From the NCBI GenBank assembly GCA_963681505.1, contig OY811979.1, positions 4,134,711 to 4,198,710 of the forward strand: a DNA stretch of 64,000 bases, read 5' to 3'. Source of the DNA: Eunapius fragilis (lineage: Eukaryota; Porifera; Demospongiae; Spongillida; Spongillidae). The translations under genes and the position numbers were made by a program. Below are positions 32,801-42,956 of the stretch, piece by piece. The stretch's first letter is position 1. Every line of letters starts with the position of its first letter. The notes beneath the pieces are model-generated. The model did not search any database. It was given only the letters and a program-made list of their open reading frames with translations, and was not told the origin of the DNA.

Positions 32801-34514
32801 CCCATTCTATTGGTGTGGTTGCTGAATCAACACGTTCCAATACATTCTGCTCCACTAACCTATGTATCTCCTGTTCGGCAGCCTTTCGCATTGGAAAAGG
32901 TAATGGGCGTGCTGAAAATAACCTAGGAATAGCACCCTCTTTCATGTGAACTACTGCTTTATGACCAATGATTGTGCTAGGCTTCTCACTGAAGAGCTCT
33001 GAGTACTGATGAAGCAGTCGCCCCAATGGTGTAGATATGGTGTTTCCATTTGTAACTGGCGGCAATGCTGACCCTGCTTGTGGTCCCAACTTACAAATGG
33101 TGACTCCCTTGGGCATACGAATGTCAAATTCTTGACACCAGTCTAACCCAAACAAAGGTTGATCATGCCGCTTCACCACCGTCACTGGTAGTTCCTTCCG
33201 CTTCCCAAATGCCTGCACCTCAATAGTGGCTTCACCTAAGGTTTCGACTACCACATTTGTGTATGCCACCAGAGTGTCTGCTGATGACAGGTAAGGGGAT
33301 CCAATTCTTTTCCAGATTTGTTCGCTGATGACTGACCGTGCTGCTCCTGGGTCATAAAGCATTTGCACCCTTACTCCATTTAATAACACCTTCAAACGTG
33401 CTGCCTGGCCTCTCAAAGTCCTGATTTGTACTGTGTTCACTTCTCTATCTCCACTGTCATCCCCATCTTGCATTGACTCTGTGTACTCCTCATCATCTGG
33501 ATCAAATGCTACTGCATTCACACGTCTCTGTCTTGGTAGCCTCCCTTGGCCAAGATGAGTAACTGTTGCTCTTTTTGACTTCATGCATACCCTAGCAAAA
33601 TGATTTGAGGCCCCACATGAATTGCAGATTACTCCTTGGGCTGGGCACTTCTCTCCCGTCCGGTGTTTCCGGAATCCGCACCTTAGGCAATCTCGCCCTT
33701 CTTCAAGTTTCTTAGGTGTAAAACCTGACGTATTACCCATGTTACCACGTGCGTGTGGTGTGGTCTCTTGTCTCACTCTTCGAATGCCAGACTCTGTTCC
33801 TGTATCGTTTTTCCCCAAGGCTTGAATCTTCTGTTGCTGATTGTGCGCCTGTTCCAGAACCAATGCTGAAGCTTCAACTTCTTGAAGGGTAGCTTCATTG
33901 GTGGTGTGTAAACGAAATAGTTCTCTTTGCCAGTAATCGTCGTTAATACCAATAGCCAATTGGTCACGTAAGCGTTCGTCTAGAGAAGGGCCAAAACCAC
34001 AATTTCCAGCAATAGCGCGCAATGCGATAAGGAACTGTGATACAGTCTCTCCTTCTCTCCTATACCTAGACGCGAAAGTTACTCTTTCCGCTAGAATGCA
34101 AATACCCGCCTGATAATGCCTTTGCAACGTGTTTTTCAAAAGCTGGTACGTTTTGGTTGTAACTGCCTCAGGACGATGGTGGTCAACCAGTATTCTAAAC
34201 GCTTCCGGGCCCACCTTCGAAAGTAGTAGGTTTTTTCGAGCTTCCGCGGTGGCATCACCAGAAAGGAGGTTGTGGAGGGCCAGTTCAGTCTCGAAACGCT
34301 GAATGTAATATTCCCATTTTTCCTGAACTGGGTCAAAACGGTCAAATTTGAACCGTTGGACCGCATCTCTAATCTGCTCCGCGTTCATTTTCACCCTCGT
34401 CGCCAAATATGTAAGGAAACCATCTCACATCAGACCGATAAATGAATCATTCTAATTACAGCACACACACCCTACATGGTTAAGTTATTAAACTAGTATA
34501 GTCATTTCCCTACA
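29853..34514 (-). mobile_element. Structurally complete Ty3/Gypsy LTR retrotransposon
   Basis: Terminal repeats of 105 bp (29853-29957 and 34410-34514) begin TGTAAGG and end CCCTACA on the plus strand and appear identical. The 5-bp target duplication ccctc flanks both ends (29848-29852, 34515-34519). Coding is on the minus strand. Just inside the 5' LTR is TTGGCGACGAGGGTGAAA (about 34406-34389), the likely primer-binding site. Just inside the 3' LTR is a purine-rich tract agaagggagaggcagga (about 29974-29958). The LTRs are unusually short. Identical LTRs and an open gag-pol suggest a recent, possibly active insertion. Confidence 0.92.
29973..34388 (-). CDS. gag-pol: Gag-Pol polyprotein of Ty3/Gypsy element
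   Basis: One frame of about 1471 codons from the ATG at 34388. The frame is also open back to 34406, through the primer-binding site. Residue numbers count from 34406. Gag runs to about 230, then two zinc knuckles (CLRCGFRKHRTGEKC, CNSCGASNHFARVC; 240-274). The protease motif is DPGAA at 352, where D-T/S-G is usual. Reverse transcriptase spans about 510-690 with KLDLSDAYLQ and YIDD at 650-653. RNase H has TDAS at 798 and KTDHKPL at 864. Integrase has the HHCC zinc site (H1023, H1026, C1056, C1059) and a D1087, D1141, E1177 triad with 35-residue spacing. A GPY/F-like GPLSYIV lies near 1290, and a Pro/Gln-rich tail ends the protein. No envelope is present. Confidence 0.93.
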   Translation of the reverse strand: MNAEQIRDAVQRFKFDRFDPVQEKWEYYIQRFETELALHNLLSGDATAEARKNLLLSKVGPEAFRILVDHHRPEAVTTKTYQLLKNTLQRHYQAGICILAERVTFASRYRREGETVSQFLIALRAIAGNCGFGPSLDERLRDQLAIGINDDYWQRELFRLHTTNEATLQEVEASALVLEQAHNQQQKIQALGKNDTGTESGIRRVRQETTPHARGNMGNTSGFTPKKLEEGRDCLRCGFRKHRTGEKCPAQGVICNSCGASNHFARVCMKSKRATVTHLGQGRLPRQRRVNAVAFDPDDEEYTESMQDGDDSGDREVNTVQIRTLRGQAARLKVLLNGVRVQMLYDPGAARSVISEQIWKRIGSPYLSSADTLVAYTNVVVETLGEATIEVQAFGKRKELPVTVVKRHDQPLFGLDWCQEFDIRMPKGVTICKLGPQAGSALPPVTNGNTISTPLGRLLHQYSELFSEKPSTIIGHKAVVHMKEGAIPRLFSARPLPFPMRKAAEQEIHRLVEQNVLERVDSATTPIEWASPIVCVPKGSGGIRMCVDFKATVNPQVYVDPHPLPRFEDIISKLSGSKCFTKLDLSDAYLQMEVDPASRKYLIIATHLGYFQFKKLPFGVSFAPAIFQKAMDKILSGIPKTAAYIDDILVAGTSQEEHLKLLEEVLERLKQANIRIKKSKCKFMQAAITYLGYRIDQEGIHPTEEHVLAIKQMPAPSNVKELRSFLGAINYYSRFLPNLQSLCTPLYQLTKNATRWVWSEESDRVFQHLKQLLSSKDTLVHYDEALPLVLMTDASDNGVGAVLLHRLPDGVEKPVAFASRTLMDREKRYSVIDKEALAIIFGVTKFYQYLYGRRFILKTDHKPLERILGAHQEIPKMAANRLQRWAITLSAYAYELEYVKGKHNLLADPLSRLPLRTTDVSTNEQAGYSEALLNIRVGDLPISKKELQRLTRQDTLLSRVILYMERGWPNDRKLIPQECMTFYEKRDSLSFEENILLWQGRIVIPKLLRGAVLATLHDGHPGIWAMRALARFYVWWPNIDEEVEIYVKKCSPCQQNRPREPESLLFAWNTPSEPWSRIHVDYAGPFEGKYWLVVIDAFSKWLEIKPMHVSTAAVTIKALRETFCRFGLPRVIVSDNGPQFIASEFKDFCTANNITHIRSTPYHPKTNGLAERAVRTFKERFSATKMHREDLDLTLQRFLISYRNTPHKSTGRSPAELLLGRRIRTKLDLLKPDINHYMDKALTQQKVYHDTKAKFSSFSIGDLVWVERPEGKGYERGFVMRKTGPLSYIVNVNGIERRKHADQLRKRMAESDVESEEAEVTHPKTAAEPEPESQNLEQLLHPHTPQHVYHPRRQNLDPVSQPPPSMQDLSVRQQGNYQPNAIHQPQQDQLEADERPEPESVSDQTVKEPGKELPKGWPQGPQHSLEGEASNQVDQSSNNVPPASISEQRPQRTRRPPSRPYDKYLWDPKAK

Positions 34515-34690
34515 CCCTCATGTATCATTCGCTAGTCCCCTCATGTACCCTCATGTATCATTGGCTAGCCCCCTCATGTGTCATTGGCTAGCCCCCTCAT
34601 GTATCATTGGCTAGCCCCCTCATGTATCATTGGCTAGCCCCCCTCATGTATCATTGGCTAGTCCCCTCATGTATCATTTGCTCTGTCTGG
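34515..34690. repeat. 23-bp minisatellite, right part
   Basis: Continuation of the array at 29618-29852 after the LTR element, six to seven copies, some partial (tcatgtaccctcatgtatc). Confidence 0.88.
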
Positions 34691-34696
34691 CCCATG

Positions 34697-35215
34697 TAGG
34701 AAGCTAAATGATACAGCGTTCACAACGCTGTCTCCAAATGGAAAAAAGGTTGAAAGAAACTGGCTGATGTATTCCCCATCAACAGGATGCGTGTTTTGCT
34801 TTGTCTGCAAACTGTTTTCTATAAATAGTGCAAGCAATTCCTCTAGTCTAGCAACAACAGGTTTTGATTCGTGGGATCATATTGGTCGGCTTAATGATCA
34901 TGAGCGTTCTGTTCAACACAGAGAATCTCTTTCAAAGTATGCTATTCGCCTAGCAAAACACGAGACAATAGACCGCTGTATCATAGATAGTTATGCAAGG
35001 GATAATTCATACTGGAAGGAGGTTTTGAGAAGAGTAGTTTCAGTATAGTTACGTTTCTTGTCACTCGTGGACTAACTCTTCGTGGCAGCAATGAGGTTTT
35101 TGGATTAGAGCACAATGGAAATTACCTTGGATGCTTAGAGTTGCTTTCTGAATATGATCCGTTTCTTGCACAACACATCATCGGTATAATTGTGATTATA
35201 TGTTAGAGTATCCAA
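34697..35215 (+). pseudogene. hAT-type transposase relic (TTF zinc-finger end)
   Basis: Plus-strand translation: WLMYSPSTGCVFCFVCKLF, GFDSWDHIGRLNDHERSVQH and RDNSYWKEVLRRVVS, then a stop. A shifted frame then continues FLVTRGLTLRGSNEVFGLEH and GCLELLSEYDPFLAQHI. This is the N-terminal TTF/BED-like zinc finger (C..C...H....H) and start of the DUF4371-like region of hAT transposases of the ZMYM/zinc-finger-MYM-like group. The catalytic part and hATC dimerisation region are missing. Confidence 0.75.
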
Positions 35216-35584
35216 AAGATGCATTGAGAAGGCCGGCACATGAAATGCTGTCCACTATAAGTAAACACCATGATGATTGTGTGAAGGATTAGTTATAGTT
35301 ACATCTGTGGTAGTAAATTCAAATGTGACGCTTGCTGATAGCAGCGTTCCACAATTTTTAATTCAACGCTGTGTGTTGGGAGACTTTTATTATACGGGGC
35401 CCATTAAATTTACTCTGCGCCAGGCCCATTAAATGGTTAATCCGGCACTGAGTTCTAGGCCTAGTTGTGACGTAAGGAGTCGTCCATATTTGTTGGTATC
35501 ATGCAAGCGTTAAGCTGACAAGTTGCTATAGCAGGCATAAAGGGAATGGACGTCAACACGCGCACGAATTAAGTCTGGTGCACA
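35216..35584. other. No gene; possible hAT-like terminus
   Basis: Unrecognised sequence between the hAT relic and the second LTR element. tccggcactgag near 35440 resembles an inverted CAGTGCCGG end, but I found no partner. Confidence 0.35.
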
Positions 35585-35785
35585 TGTAAGCTTATCAGCT
35601 AACCAATGAGGCTCAAAGGAATATCAACTGCACAACATACACGAACAGACAATTATATATGCATGAAATGCAGCACTGCGCAGGCGCTAATAATCAGATT
35701 ACTACACTACCCCGTCTTTATTGAGAACATGTCTAGATGTTCCAGATTAATCTATCCGGAGGTCTCTGAATCCTGGTTGACCTTC

Positions 35786-36576
35786 TCAATACCATAGGAT
35801 CACCTTGCACCTCCTCTCGATCACCAGCCCCCAGCTCAGCTTGTAGTGGTGCTTGAGGTTCCACCTCAGGTGGTTCACCAGGCCTCTCATCTTCATCAAC
35901 TTCTGCCTCCTGATCCTCCAGCTCATCTTGGTGCTCCTTCTGATCCTCCAGCTCATCATCAAGTCATCTTGATGCTCCTCTTCGATGATCACTTCACCCT
36001 CTGTATCGCTATCTGGAGAAGCCAACTCCCGTACTTCTTTGTCTGTAAATGAGGGGTCCTGTTCATCATCCTTCTGTTTGCTTAGTTGCTCTGTCCCTTC
36101 TTGTGCATCCCTGCTACAAAGCAAGTAAGGCTTCAGGCGGTTGAAATGAACTACAAGGCATTTGCGAGGAGGGTCACGATGCTGAATACGGAACACAACA
36201 TCACTAAATATTTTTTTAATTACAAAGGGACCCTTCATGGTCTATGCAGCTTGCAGGACTTCCCCCTTGCTACCGCTGGGCAGTGCAGCCATACCAGGTC
36301 ACCAACTTTGTATGCTGGACTCACTCCTTTTACTTTGCGATCATACCCCTCTTTCTGAATCCTAGATTCCACTGTCAAGTATTTCCGTACTTTGTGGTAT
36401 GCCGACTCCAAAGTATTCCTTAGATACAAAGCATGCATACTGCTGCACTTTGTTAGCTCTGCAGGAGGGTTGCCAAACATAACATCCACAGGCAGACGTA
36501 CCTCTCGACCAAACACAAGCATGAATGGGGACATATGCGTTGATTTGTGCACACTGGTCCGGTAGGCCATCATCAC
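35786..36576 (-). pseudogene. C-terminal integrase/tail region of the second Gypsy element
   Basis: 36576-36235 reads MMAYRTSVHKSTHMSPFML and VFGREVRLPVD, the usual end of a Gypsy integrase core, then YKVGDLVWLH. Frame change at about 36238 leads to KGPFVIKKIFSDVVFRIQ (GPY/F-like module) and an acidic Glu-rich tail ending at 35786. Confidence 0.8.
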
Positions 36577-36593
36577 TGCTCTCAGGTATGTTA

Positions 36594-37300
36594 AGACTGG
36601 CTACACTATATTTGGAATTTGAATTTTCTGCAAATTCAAACATTACAACATGCCACTTTTCTGTTTGGGTACTTCTTGTAGCTATTCTCTTTATACCAAA
36701 TCTTTGTTCCATGATCCCGCAAATTAATTTAATTGATAGTTGTCATAGCAACCTTAGTAGTTTATTGTTGCGCGCTCCGAAATATGGGGGCGTTTCCTTA
36801 CGTTTTCGCAAAACCCGGGTGATTGAATATCGTTGTTTGTGGACAAAAGCAGTTATATATTATTTATTTGATACTACTCTAACTAATGTGGGTGGGCACT
36901 ACGAAATATAACATCGTTTGCATAAGTTGCCCAACGAAAATGATGAATTTTGTGCTCAATTTTTCGCAGTTCTAATGTTTGTCTGCAAGCGCTCGAAGCG
37001 TTTCGAAATAGTGATTAAAAAGCCTAGTATAATGATTAAATGTTGGTATCCCAGAAGTAGAAGAACTGCAGAAACATGCGAAAAACTATTCTTTTATCGC
37101 CCGGGTTTTCAAATCTAACATTAAGACAATTATTTCACCGTGCGTAACTGTTGTCATGGAAACAACATTATATATTAATTACGCACTATCAATCCAAAGT
37201 GTATTGGACAATATTAATCTGTGGTAACGTCTGTGTATGAATATTTATGAATAAACGCTTCATTTGGCAGCCATTTAATAATTTTAGGTGTAGTCAGTCT
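36594..37300. mobile_element. 707-bp TA-flanked DNA element inside the integrase gene
   Basis: Termini AGACTGGCTACAC and the inverse GTGTAGTCAGTCT (13-bp imperfect inverted repeats), with TA on both sides (36592-36593 and 37301-37302). TA flanking points to a Tc1/mariner-type or similar non-autonomous element. No transposase is visible inside. Confidence 0.75.
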
Positions 37301-38070
37301 TAGCTGGTAGGATCTGCTCCCAGTTTCTCTCCTCTTCCAAGATCCCAGATGAGAGCATGCCCAGAAGGGTGCGATTGAAACGCTCAATCATTCCGTCTGA
37401 CTGGAGATGGTATGGGGTGGTTCTTGTTTTTACAATACCTAACAATTTGCACAAATCAGATATTAAGGTTGATTCAAAGTTCTTGCCTTGATCAGTGTGC
37501 AAAAAATCTGGAGCTCCATATCTGCAAATGAAGTCATACAGGCACGCAGCAACTGATGCAGCTTCCATATCCTTCATGGGGTATGCCTCCACCCACTTAG
37601 TGAAGTAGTCCCCAATGACTAAGATGTATGCATTACCTTTATCAGTCCGTGGAAAAGGACCAACAATGTCCATTGCAATACGCCCCACTGGCTGACGACT
37701 GCATAGGAGCAACACGACCAGGCACTGATGGTTTCCTTGCTGCACATGCCTCACAGCGACGACACCAATCCTCCACATCCTGGCGCTGTCCCACCCAGTA
37801 GAAGCGTCTTCGAATCTTACCAAGGGTCTTTTGCACTCCCAAATGACCAGCAGTAGCAGAGTCATGCAGCTGCTTCAACACCTGTGAAACCAAGACATGA
37901 GGAAGAACAAGCTGCAAACATGGGTTTTCACCACCTCCCAATGCATCCACCCACTGCCTGTACAGCAGATTATTAGAAATCACCAGATGCTCCCTCTGTG
38001 CCCACAGACTTTGCAGTGTGCGGCTACTAGAAAGCGACGCAGTGATTGGCCATGTGTGTTGTGTAGTCAT
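37284..38070 (-). pseudogene. Integrase part of the second Gypsy element
   Basis: The zinc-binding part lies in the frame 38070-37642: H..H (LHDSATAGHLG) and C..C (CRRCEACAARK). A frameshift near 37690 leads into the core at 37865-37284: MDIVGPFPRTDKGN (first Asp), FLHTDQGKNFES (second Asp) and DGMIERFNRTLLG (Glu). The frame stops where the TA-flanked insertion begins at 37300. The remainder of the domain resumes at 36576. Confidence 0.82.
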
Positions 38071-38334
38071 TTCAGAAGCTCTGCTCAGATCAGGGTCCTG
38101 TTGCTGATATTTCCATAGCTCCTTTTCATTCCAACAGGTAACCAGCTCTCCTCAGGTGTGACCAACAACAGCTGTTCAAGAGGTTCTTGCTCTTCAAAAT
38201 GAAACCTGCACTGTGTGCACTCCATCCGTGAAAGGCCATCTGCATTACAATGTTGTCTTCCAGGTCGGTGTACTATCGTCATATCATACTCAGCCAATGC
38301 TTCTAGCCAACGAGCTACCTGCCCCTCTGGTTCC

Positions 38335-41289
38335 TTAAAGCTTTGCAGCCATTTCAATGACTGGTGATCCGTCCTGACTGAAAGGGCGGCCATACAGGTA
38401 TGCACGAAAATGTTTAACAGCCCAAACCAAAGCAAGCATCTCTTGCCGTGTCACACAATACCGCCTCTCCACCTTTGACAATGCACGACTAGCATATGCC
38501 ACCACATGCTCCTTACCATCCACATACTGGGAGAGCACTGCCCCTACACCAGTTGCACATGCATCTACATCAAGAAGAAATGTGCAATCACTACGTGGAA
38601 AGATAAGGATTGGCGGATGTGTGAGCGCCTGTTTAAGTTGTTTAAAAGCTTGCTCACAATGTGGGCCCCAAACCCATGCAACATTTTTCTCAGTCAACTT
38701 GTTTAGGGGAGCCGCAATACTGGAAAAATTAGGGACAAAGCGTCTGTAGTAAGACATAAAGCCTAGGAACTGTTTTAAATCCTTCTGGCCTTTAGGCACT
38801 GGCCATTGCATAACAGCTGCTACTTTTCCAGGGTCAGCCTCTATGCCCTTTGCAGACACAATGTGGCCTAGGTAACGCACACTCTTCCTAAATAATTGAC
38901 ATTTGCTAGGCTTGATCTTTAAGTTGGCTGCCCTCAGACATTGGAAGACCTGCTGTAATTGTTTGAGATGCTCATCTACAGACTTGCTAAAAATGATTAT
39001 GTCATCTAAGTACACCAAGCACACCGACCAATGCACGCCAGAAAGGACTAGTTCCATTAATCGCTGAAGGGTTGCTGGGGCATTGCACAACCCGAACGGC
39101 ATCACCTTAAATTGAAACAAGCCAAATGGTGTTGCAAATGCTGTTTTTTCCCTGTCACACTCCTCCATCCCCACCTGCCAATACCCACTTGCCAAGTCAA
39201 GTGTTGAAAACCATGAAGAGCCAGCCAGAACATCCAGTGTGTCATCGATACGGGGTAAAGGTTGCGCATCCTTCTTTGTAACCGCATTCACCCGCCTGAA
39301 GTCAATACAAAATCTGTGTGACCCATCCCTTTTCTTCACTAATACAATGGGTGATGCCCAAGGACTATGTGAATGTTCAATCACCCCCTTTTTAAGCATG
39401 TCATGTAACATACCCTGGACTTCCTTTCGCTGCTGTATGGGTAACCGTCTCACTGGCTGTCTGATTGGATTAGCTCCTTGGGTATCAATACGATGCTTCA
39501 CCAAGTTGGTTTTCCCCAGGTCACCATCGTTCTGTGAGATTACATCAGCATACCCCCTCAGCATTTCGTGCAGCTTGCTCGTTTGCTCTGGTGACAACCC
39601 CTCTATATCTGCCATGAGCCTCTGAATCATACTGCTCCTCTGCCGTTTTGCCAACTTCCACTCCCGTCTTCCTTCAGGCACCTTTGCACAGTCACCAAGA
39701 GTACAAACCTGATCTTCCTTGGACAAGGGATAGAAGTGTCCCACAACCTCATGTACATGAAGAACTATGGGCTGCAAAGTTGGGTTTAATATCTGCACAA
39801 CTGTGTTGTTACCTGAGCAATGAACAACAGAATGGGCAAGTAGCAATTGATGACGCTCAGTGAACTTCTTAGACGGTTCCAGTACCCCATCATACTCCAC
39901 AGCATTCTTGGTCTGTAACTGCACAGGTAGTTGGACTTGATGCAGTGGTGGTACTATACCATCCTCCAACACAGCCACACAATATGATGCCACTTCTCCA
40001 ATACCCCTAGTGCCCTGGCAATGTGATTGCAAAGGGATTATTTCCTTACCAATGACAAGGTGCCCTCTCTGCAAGTCAACCATACACCCAGTCTTGATGA
40101 GAAAGTCAGCACCCAATACACACTGCTGTGTCAGTTTTTCAGAGACCAAAACCAGAAACACACAACTGAAGTCACCAATTGAAAGGCAAATATCTACTTG
40201 TCCCATGATCTCCAGTGCTTTCCCATTAGCTGTCACTATCGATCGTGAAGGTGGTCTAAGGCTTCTCGACTCCCCAGATGCTTCCTCCCATAGGTCTTTC
40301 CTAACCAATGTTACCATTGACCCCGTATCCACAAGCATCTTAGTAGACACCCCATCCACCCTACCCTGCACCACGACTGACGGCTTCTGCACATCCTTCG
40401 TGGACTCAGGTACTGATGTAGTAGCTAGCTTATTCTGTGGTCCTCTCCATGCTGGTTTCCTTTTTGTGCAGTCCCTCTTGATATGCCCTTCTCCACCACA
40501 CTGCCAGCAGACAACTTTCCGCTTTTGGGTACCCCGACTTCCTGTCTGAACTTGTAGTTGGGCCACCGCCTCCTCAAGGTGTCGAACCTGCTGGAACAAT
40601 GTACCTTGTTCAACACCCTGCTTCTTTGTTACCGTAATATTTCCTGTCTCTTCTGAATCAACAGCAATCACCGCCTCCACGTCTCCACCGTGCTTTCTTT
40701 GTCTCAGGCGTCTTTGAGCTTCCTCAACAGTATGCTGCTTCTTTGCCAGACGAAGTGCATCGTCTATCGACTGTGGCATCTCTTTCAGAAGGAGCAGCTG
40801 AGCTGTGGATGATAGCAGACCCTGAACAAATTGGTTGCGTACAAACCTTTCCCGCTGTCCGCCGTCCAGGTCCGGGTACGCCTTTTCCGCCAGTCTCTGC
40901 AGGTCTCCCGCAAAGTCCTCTAGAGCCTCTCCACGTTCCTGCGACCTGCTCTGTAGACGCTGCTGCCACTCTATCTCATTGCCGTCAGGAGCGAACCGCT
41001 CTCGAAGACGCTCCTTTACAGACTCATAATCCTCACTATCCGAAAGGCTTACCAAGCGAAATGGCTCGTCCTCCAGCAGTAAAAGTAGTTCTTCGGCCCA
41101 CTCCTCTGAGGGAATACGTGCCCGTTTCGCATAGAGCTTGAACCGTTTAAACCAGAGGGCGACATCCCCCCGTCCTGTGAATTTGGACGGTCGAGGAATA
41201 CTCGTACGAACAACCGCCGCCGCTGGCGCGGGCCTGCTACTAGTGCTAGGTTCGGAAACCTCCATGGGAACCTCTTCCTCAGTAGCCAT
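38335..41289 (-). pseudogene. gag-pol: Gag, protease and reverse transcriptase of the second Gypsy element
   Basis: Starts MATEEEVPMEVSEPS at 41289, directly after the primer-binding site. Gag covers about 1-250 with one zinc knuckle CWQCGGEGHIKRDC (261-274). The protease has a normal LVDTGS at 319-324. Reverse transcriptase has STLDLASGYWQ (D698) and YLDD at 760-763. The frame enters RNase H (LLDVDACATGVGAVLS) and is lost after YLYGRPF at about 38390. RNase H continues in another frame at 38435-38085 (VRTDHQSLKWLQ, YDMTIVHRPGRQHCNADGLS). Confidence 0.85.
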
Positions 41290-41437
41290 ATCCCACTTCT
41301 GACACCAATTGTAAGCTTATCAGCTAACAAATGAGGCTCAAAGGAATATCAACTGCACAACATACACGAACGTAACAGACAATTATATATGCATGAAAAT
41401 GCACCACTGCGCAGGCGCTAATAATCATATTACTACA

Positions 41438-41769
41438 CAAGGCTCATTTGACGCCATTTAAATTTACAGCAATCAACAGCAGCTGGTAACCGATATGGCA
41501 TCATTTTCGATATTAATCAGTCCACCTTTGGGCTATATCAATGCATAAACACCTACCAAAATTGATGTTTATGCAAAACTGACATCAACAACATGATGTA
41601 AGCAGTTAAAATCATATTCAGATCATTTACATTAAGCTGCCGTGCCGCGGCATCCGATAGTGCTTAAGCCGAGAGGTGATCAATGTTATGGTTACAGTAT
41701 TATTTGGCATCCAGGCAGTGCCATAGTTACATTGTGCATACTGTGCAACTTGGCATACTAGTCATACCT
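41438..41769. other. No supported feature
   Basis: Unique AT-rich sequence between the second LTR element and the 24-bp minisatellite. Confidence 0.4.
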
Positions 41770-41965
41770 GTTTCACTAGAGGTAACCTTACCTCCTTCAC
41801 TTGAGGTAGCCTTACCTCCTTCACTATAGGTGGCCTTACCTCCTTCACTTGAGATAGCCTTACCTCCTTCACTATAGGTGGCCTTACCTCCTTCACTTGA
41901 GGTGGCCTTCCTAGAGGTAGCCTTACCTCCTTCACTTGAGGTGGCCTTACTGGTTGTGTAAAACT
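41770..41965. repeat. 24-bp minisatellite, about 8 copies
   Basis: Units of ttacctccttcacttgaggtagcc with agg/gatag and tagg variants. 24 bp is a multiple of three, so the minus strand reads as an SEGGKATS octapeptide repeat, but no gene context supports translation. Confidence 0.88.
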
Positions 41966-42202
41966 GGCAAGAATTGACAAGAGGGTGCACTAATTAGATA
42001 GCACATTACATGTAGCTACCCTTCCTTCCATTGTTAACTAGCTAGTACATGTAGCATGTCCTTTTAGACACCTTTCCTTACACACGCACACACACACACA
42101 CACACACACACGTGCACAGTCGGAGGGCATCCATACTGTGGTACATGATTGACCCTTACAATGAGGCCTGTGTTAGACTAGAAGTGGAGGTGATGGAGCC
42201 AT

Positions 42203-42343
42203 ACTCAAAAGTGACCTAGTCCTTTTGCGTCCTTAGATACAGGTGATACCTTTTTGGTTATGTATGTTGGCTTGCTTACCTAAACCCAGTATACTCAAAA
42301 GTGACCTAGTCCTTTTGCGTCCTTAGATACAGGTGATACCTTG
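42203..42343. repeat. 50-bp direct repeat spanning a CPEB splice acceptor
   Basis: actcaaaagtgacctagtcc through acaggtgatacctt occurs at 42203-42252 and 42294-42343. It contains the acceptor ccttag and the first 17 bases of the CPEB exon, so the upstream copy is a decoy acceptor. Confidence 0.85.
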
Positions 42344-42956
42344 GCACATTGCAGACAGTGAATGCCTCCTGGACTCCAGGGTACTTGATAAGCGGAAGGC
42401 TGTATTTGTGGGTGGGGTGCCACGCCCACTCAAAGCGCTGGAGCTTGCAAAGATGATGAATGAAACGTACGGCAATGTGGCCTTCGTGGCTATTGACTGC
42501 GACTTAGAGCTCAAGTACCCAAAAGGTTAGGAGATGGAAATTGTCTTCTTTTCATGCCATTTAACCCCCACCCCCTCGTTCCCCTCTTATTTTGCAAACT
42601 TCAGGGGCAGCATGTGTGGTATTCACATCTCATTCAAGTTATATTGCTGCTGTTTCAGCGAGGTTCATGCATATGTCATATGGAGAGATGGAGAAGAAGG
42701 TAACAATAATATGCCACCACTGGTAAAATTCTATAATACTCAGATAGAAATAAAGCCATATGTACTTAATGGTCAACTGTGTGATGAGTGTCATGGGGTC
42801 CAGTCTGATGGCAAACCAGCTCCCATCTTCTGTTGTAGCATGAGTTGTCTGAAGTACTACTGTGAAAACTGCTGGGTTACAGTTCACTCCATGCCGAACT
42901 GGCAGAACCACCATCCCCACCTCAAGGATGTTGGGGACCATGTGCAGTTCCACTAA
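42327..42956 (+). CDS. CPEB: CPEB-family RNA-binding protein, C-terminal exons (RRM2 and ZZ)
   Basis: Three exons join in frame. 42327-42525: IQVIPWHIADSECLLDS, KAVFVGGVPRPLKALELA, AIDCDLELKYPKG. 42605-42699: AACVVFTSHSSYIAAVSARF and MHMSYGEMEKK. 42744-42956: IEIKPYVLNGQLCDECHG, CCSMSCLKYYCENCW and VHSMPNWQNHHPHL, then TAA. This is RRM2 (RNP1/RNP2 region) followed by the Cys/His ZZ domain of cytoplasmic polyadenylation element-binding proteins, which bind U-rich 3'UTR elements and control mRNA translation. Introns are 79 and 44 bp. The expected RRM1 exon just upstream was not found between 29 and 42 kb, which is filled by retrotransposons. So this is either a long-intron gene or an orphan C-terminal fragment. 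The frame is intact. Confidence 0.88.

Larger units (their letters stand above)
35585..41437 (-). mobile_element. Degenerate Ty3/Gypsy LTR retrotransposon
   Basis: LTRs at 35585-35706 and 41310-41437 both begin TGTAAGCTTATCAGCTAAC and end TTACTACA (plus strand). They differ by a 4-bp indel and several substitutions. The minus-strand primer site TTGGTGTCAGAAGTGGGAT lies at 41308-41290, and a purine tract aaagacggggtag precedes the 3' LTR. No clear target duplication (gcaca versus caagg), so flanks may have recombined. Pol is broken by at least two frameshifts and a 707-bp DNA insertion. Confidence 0.88.

Noticed and set aside
41727..41990. SEGGKATS-type repeat protein
   Set aside because: Produced by a 24-bp minisatellite whose period is a multiple of three; no flanking coding evidence.
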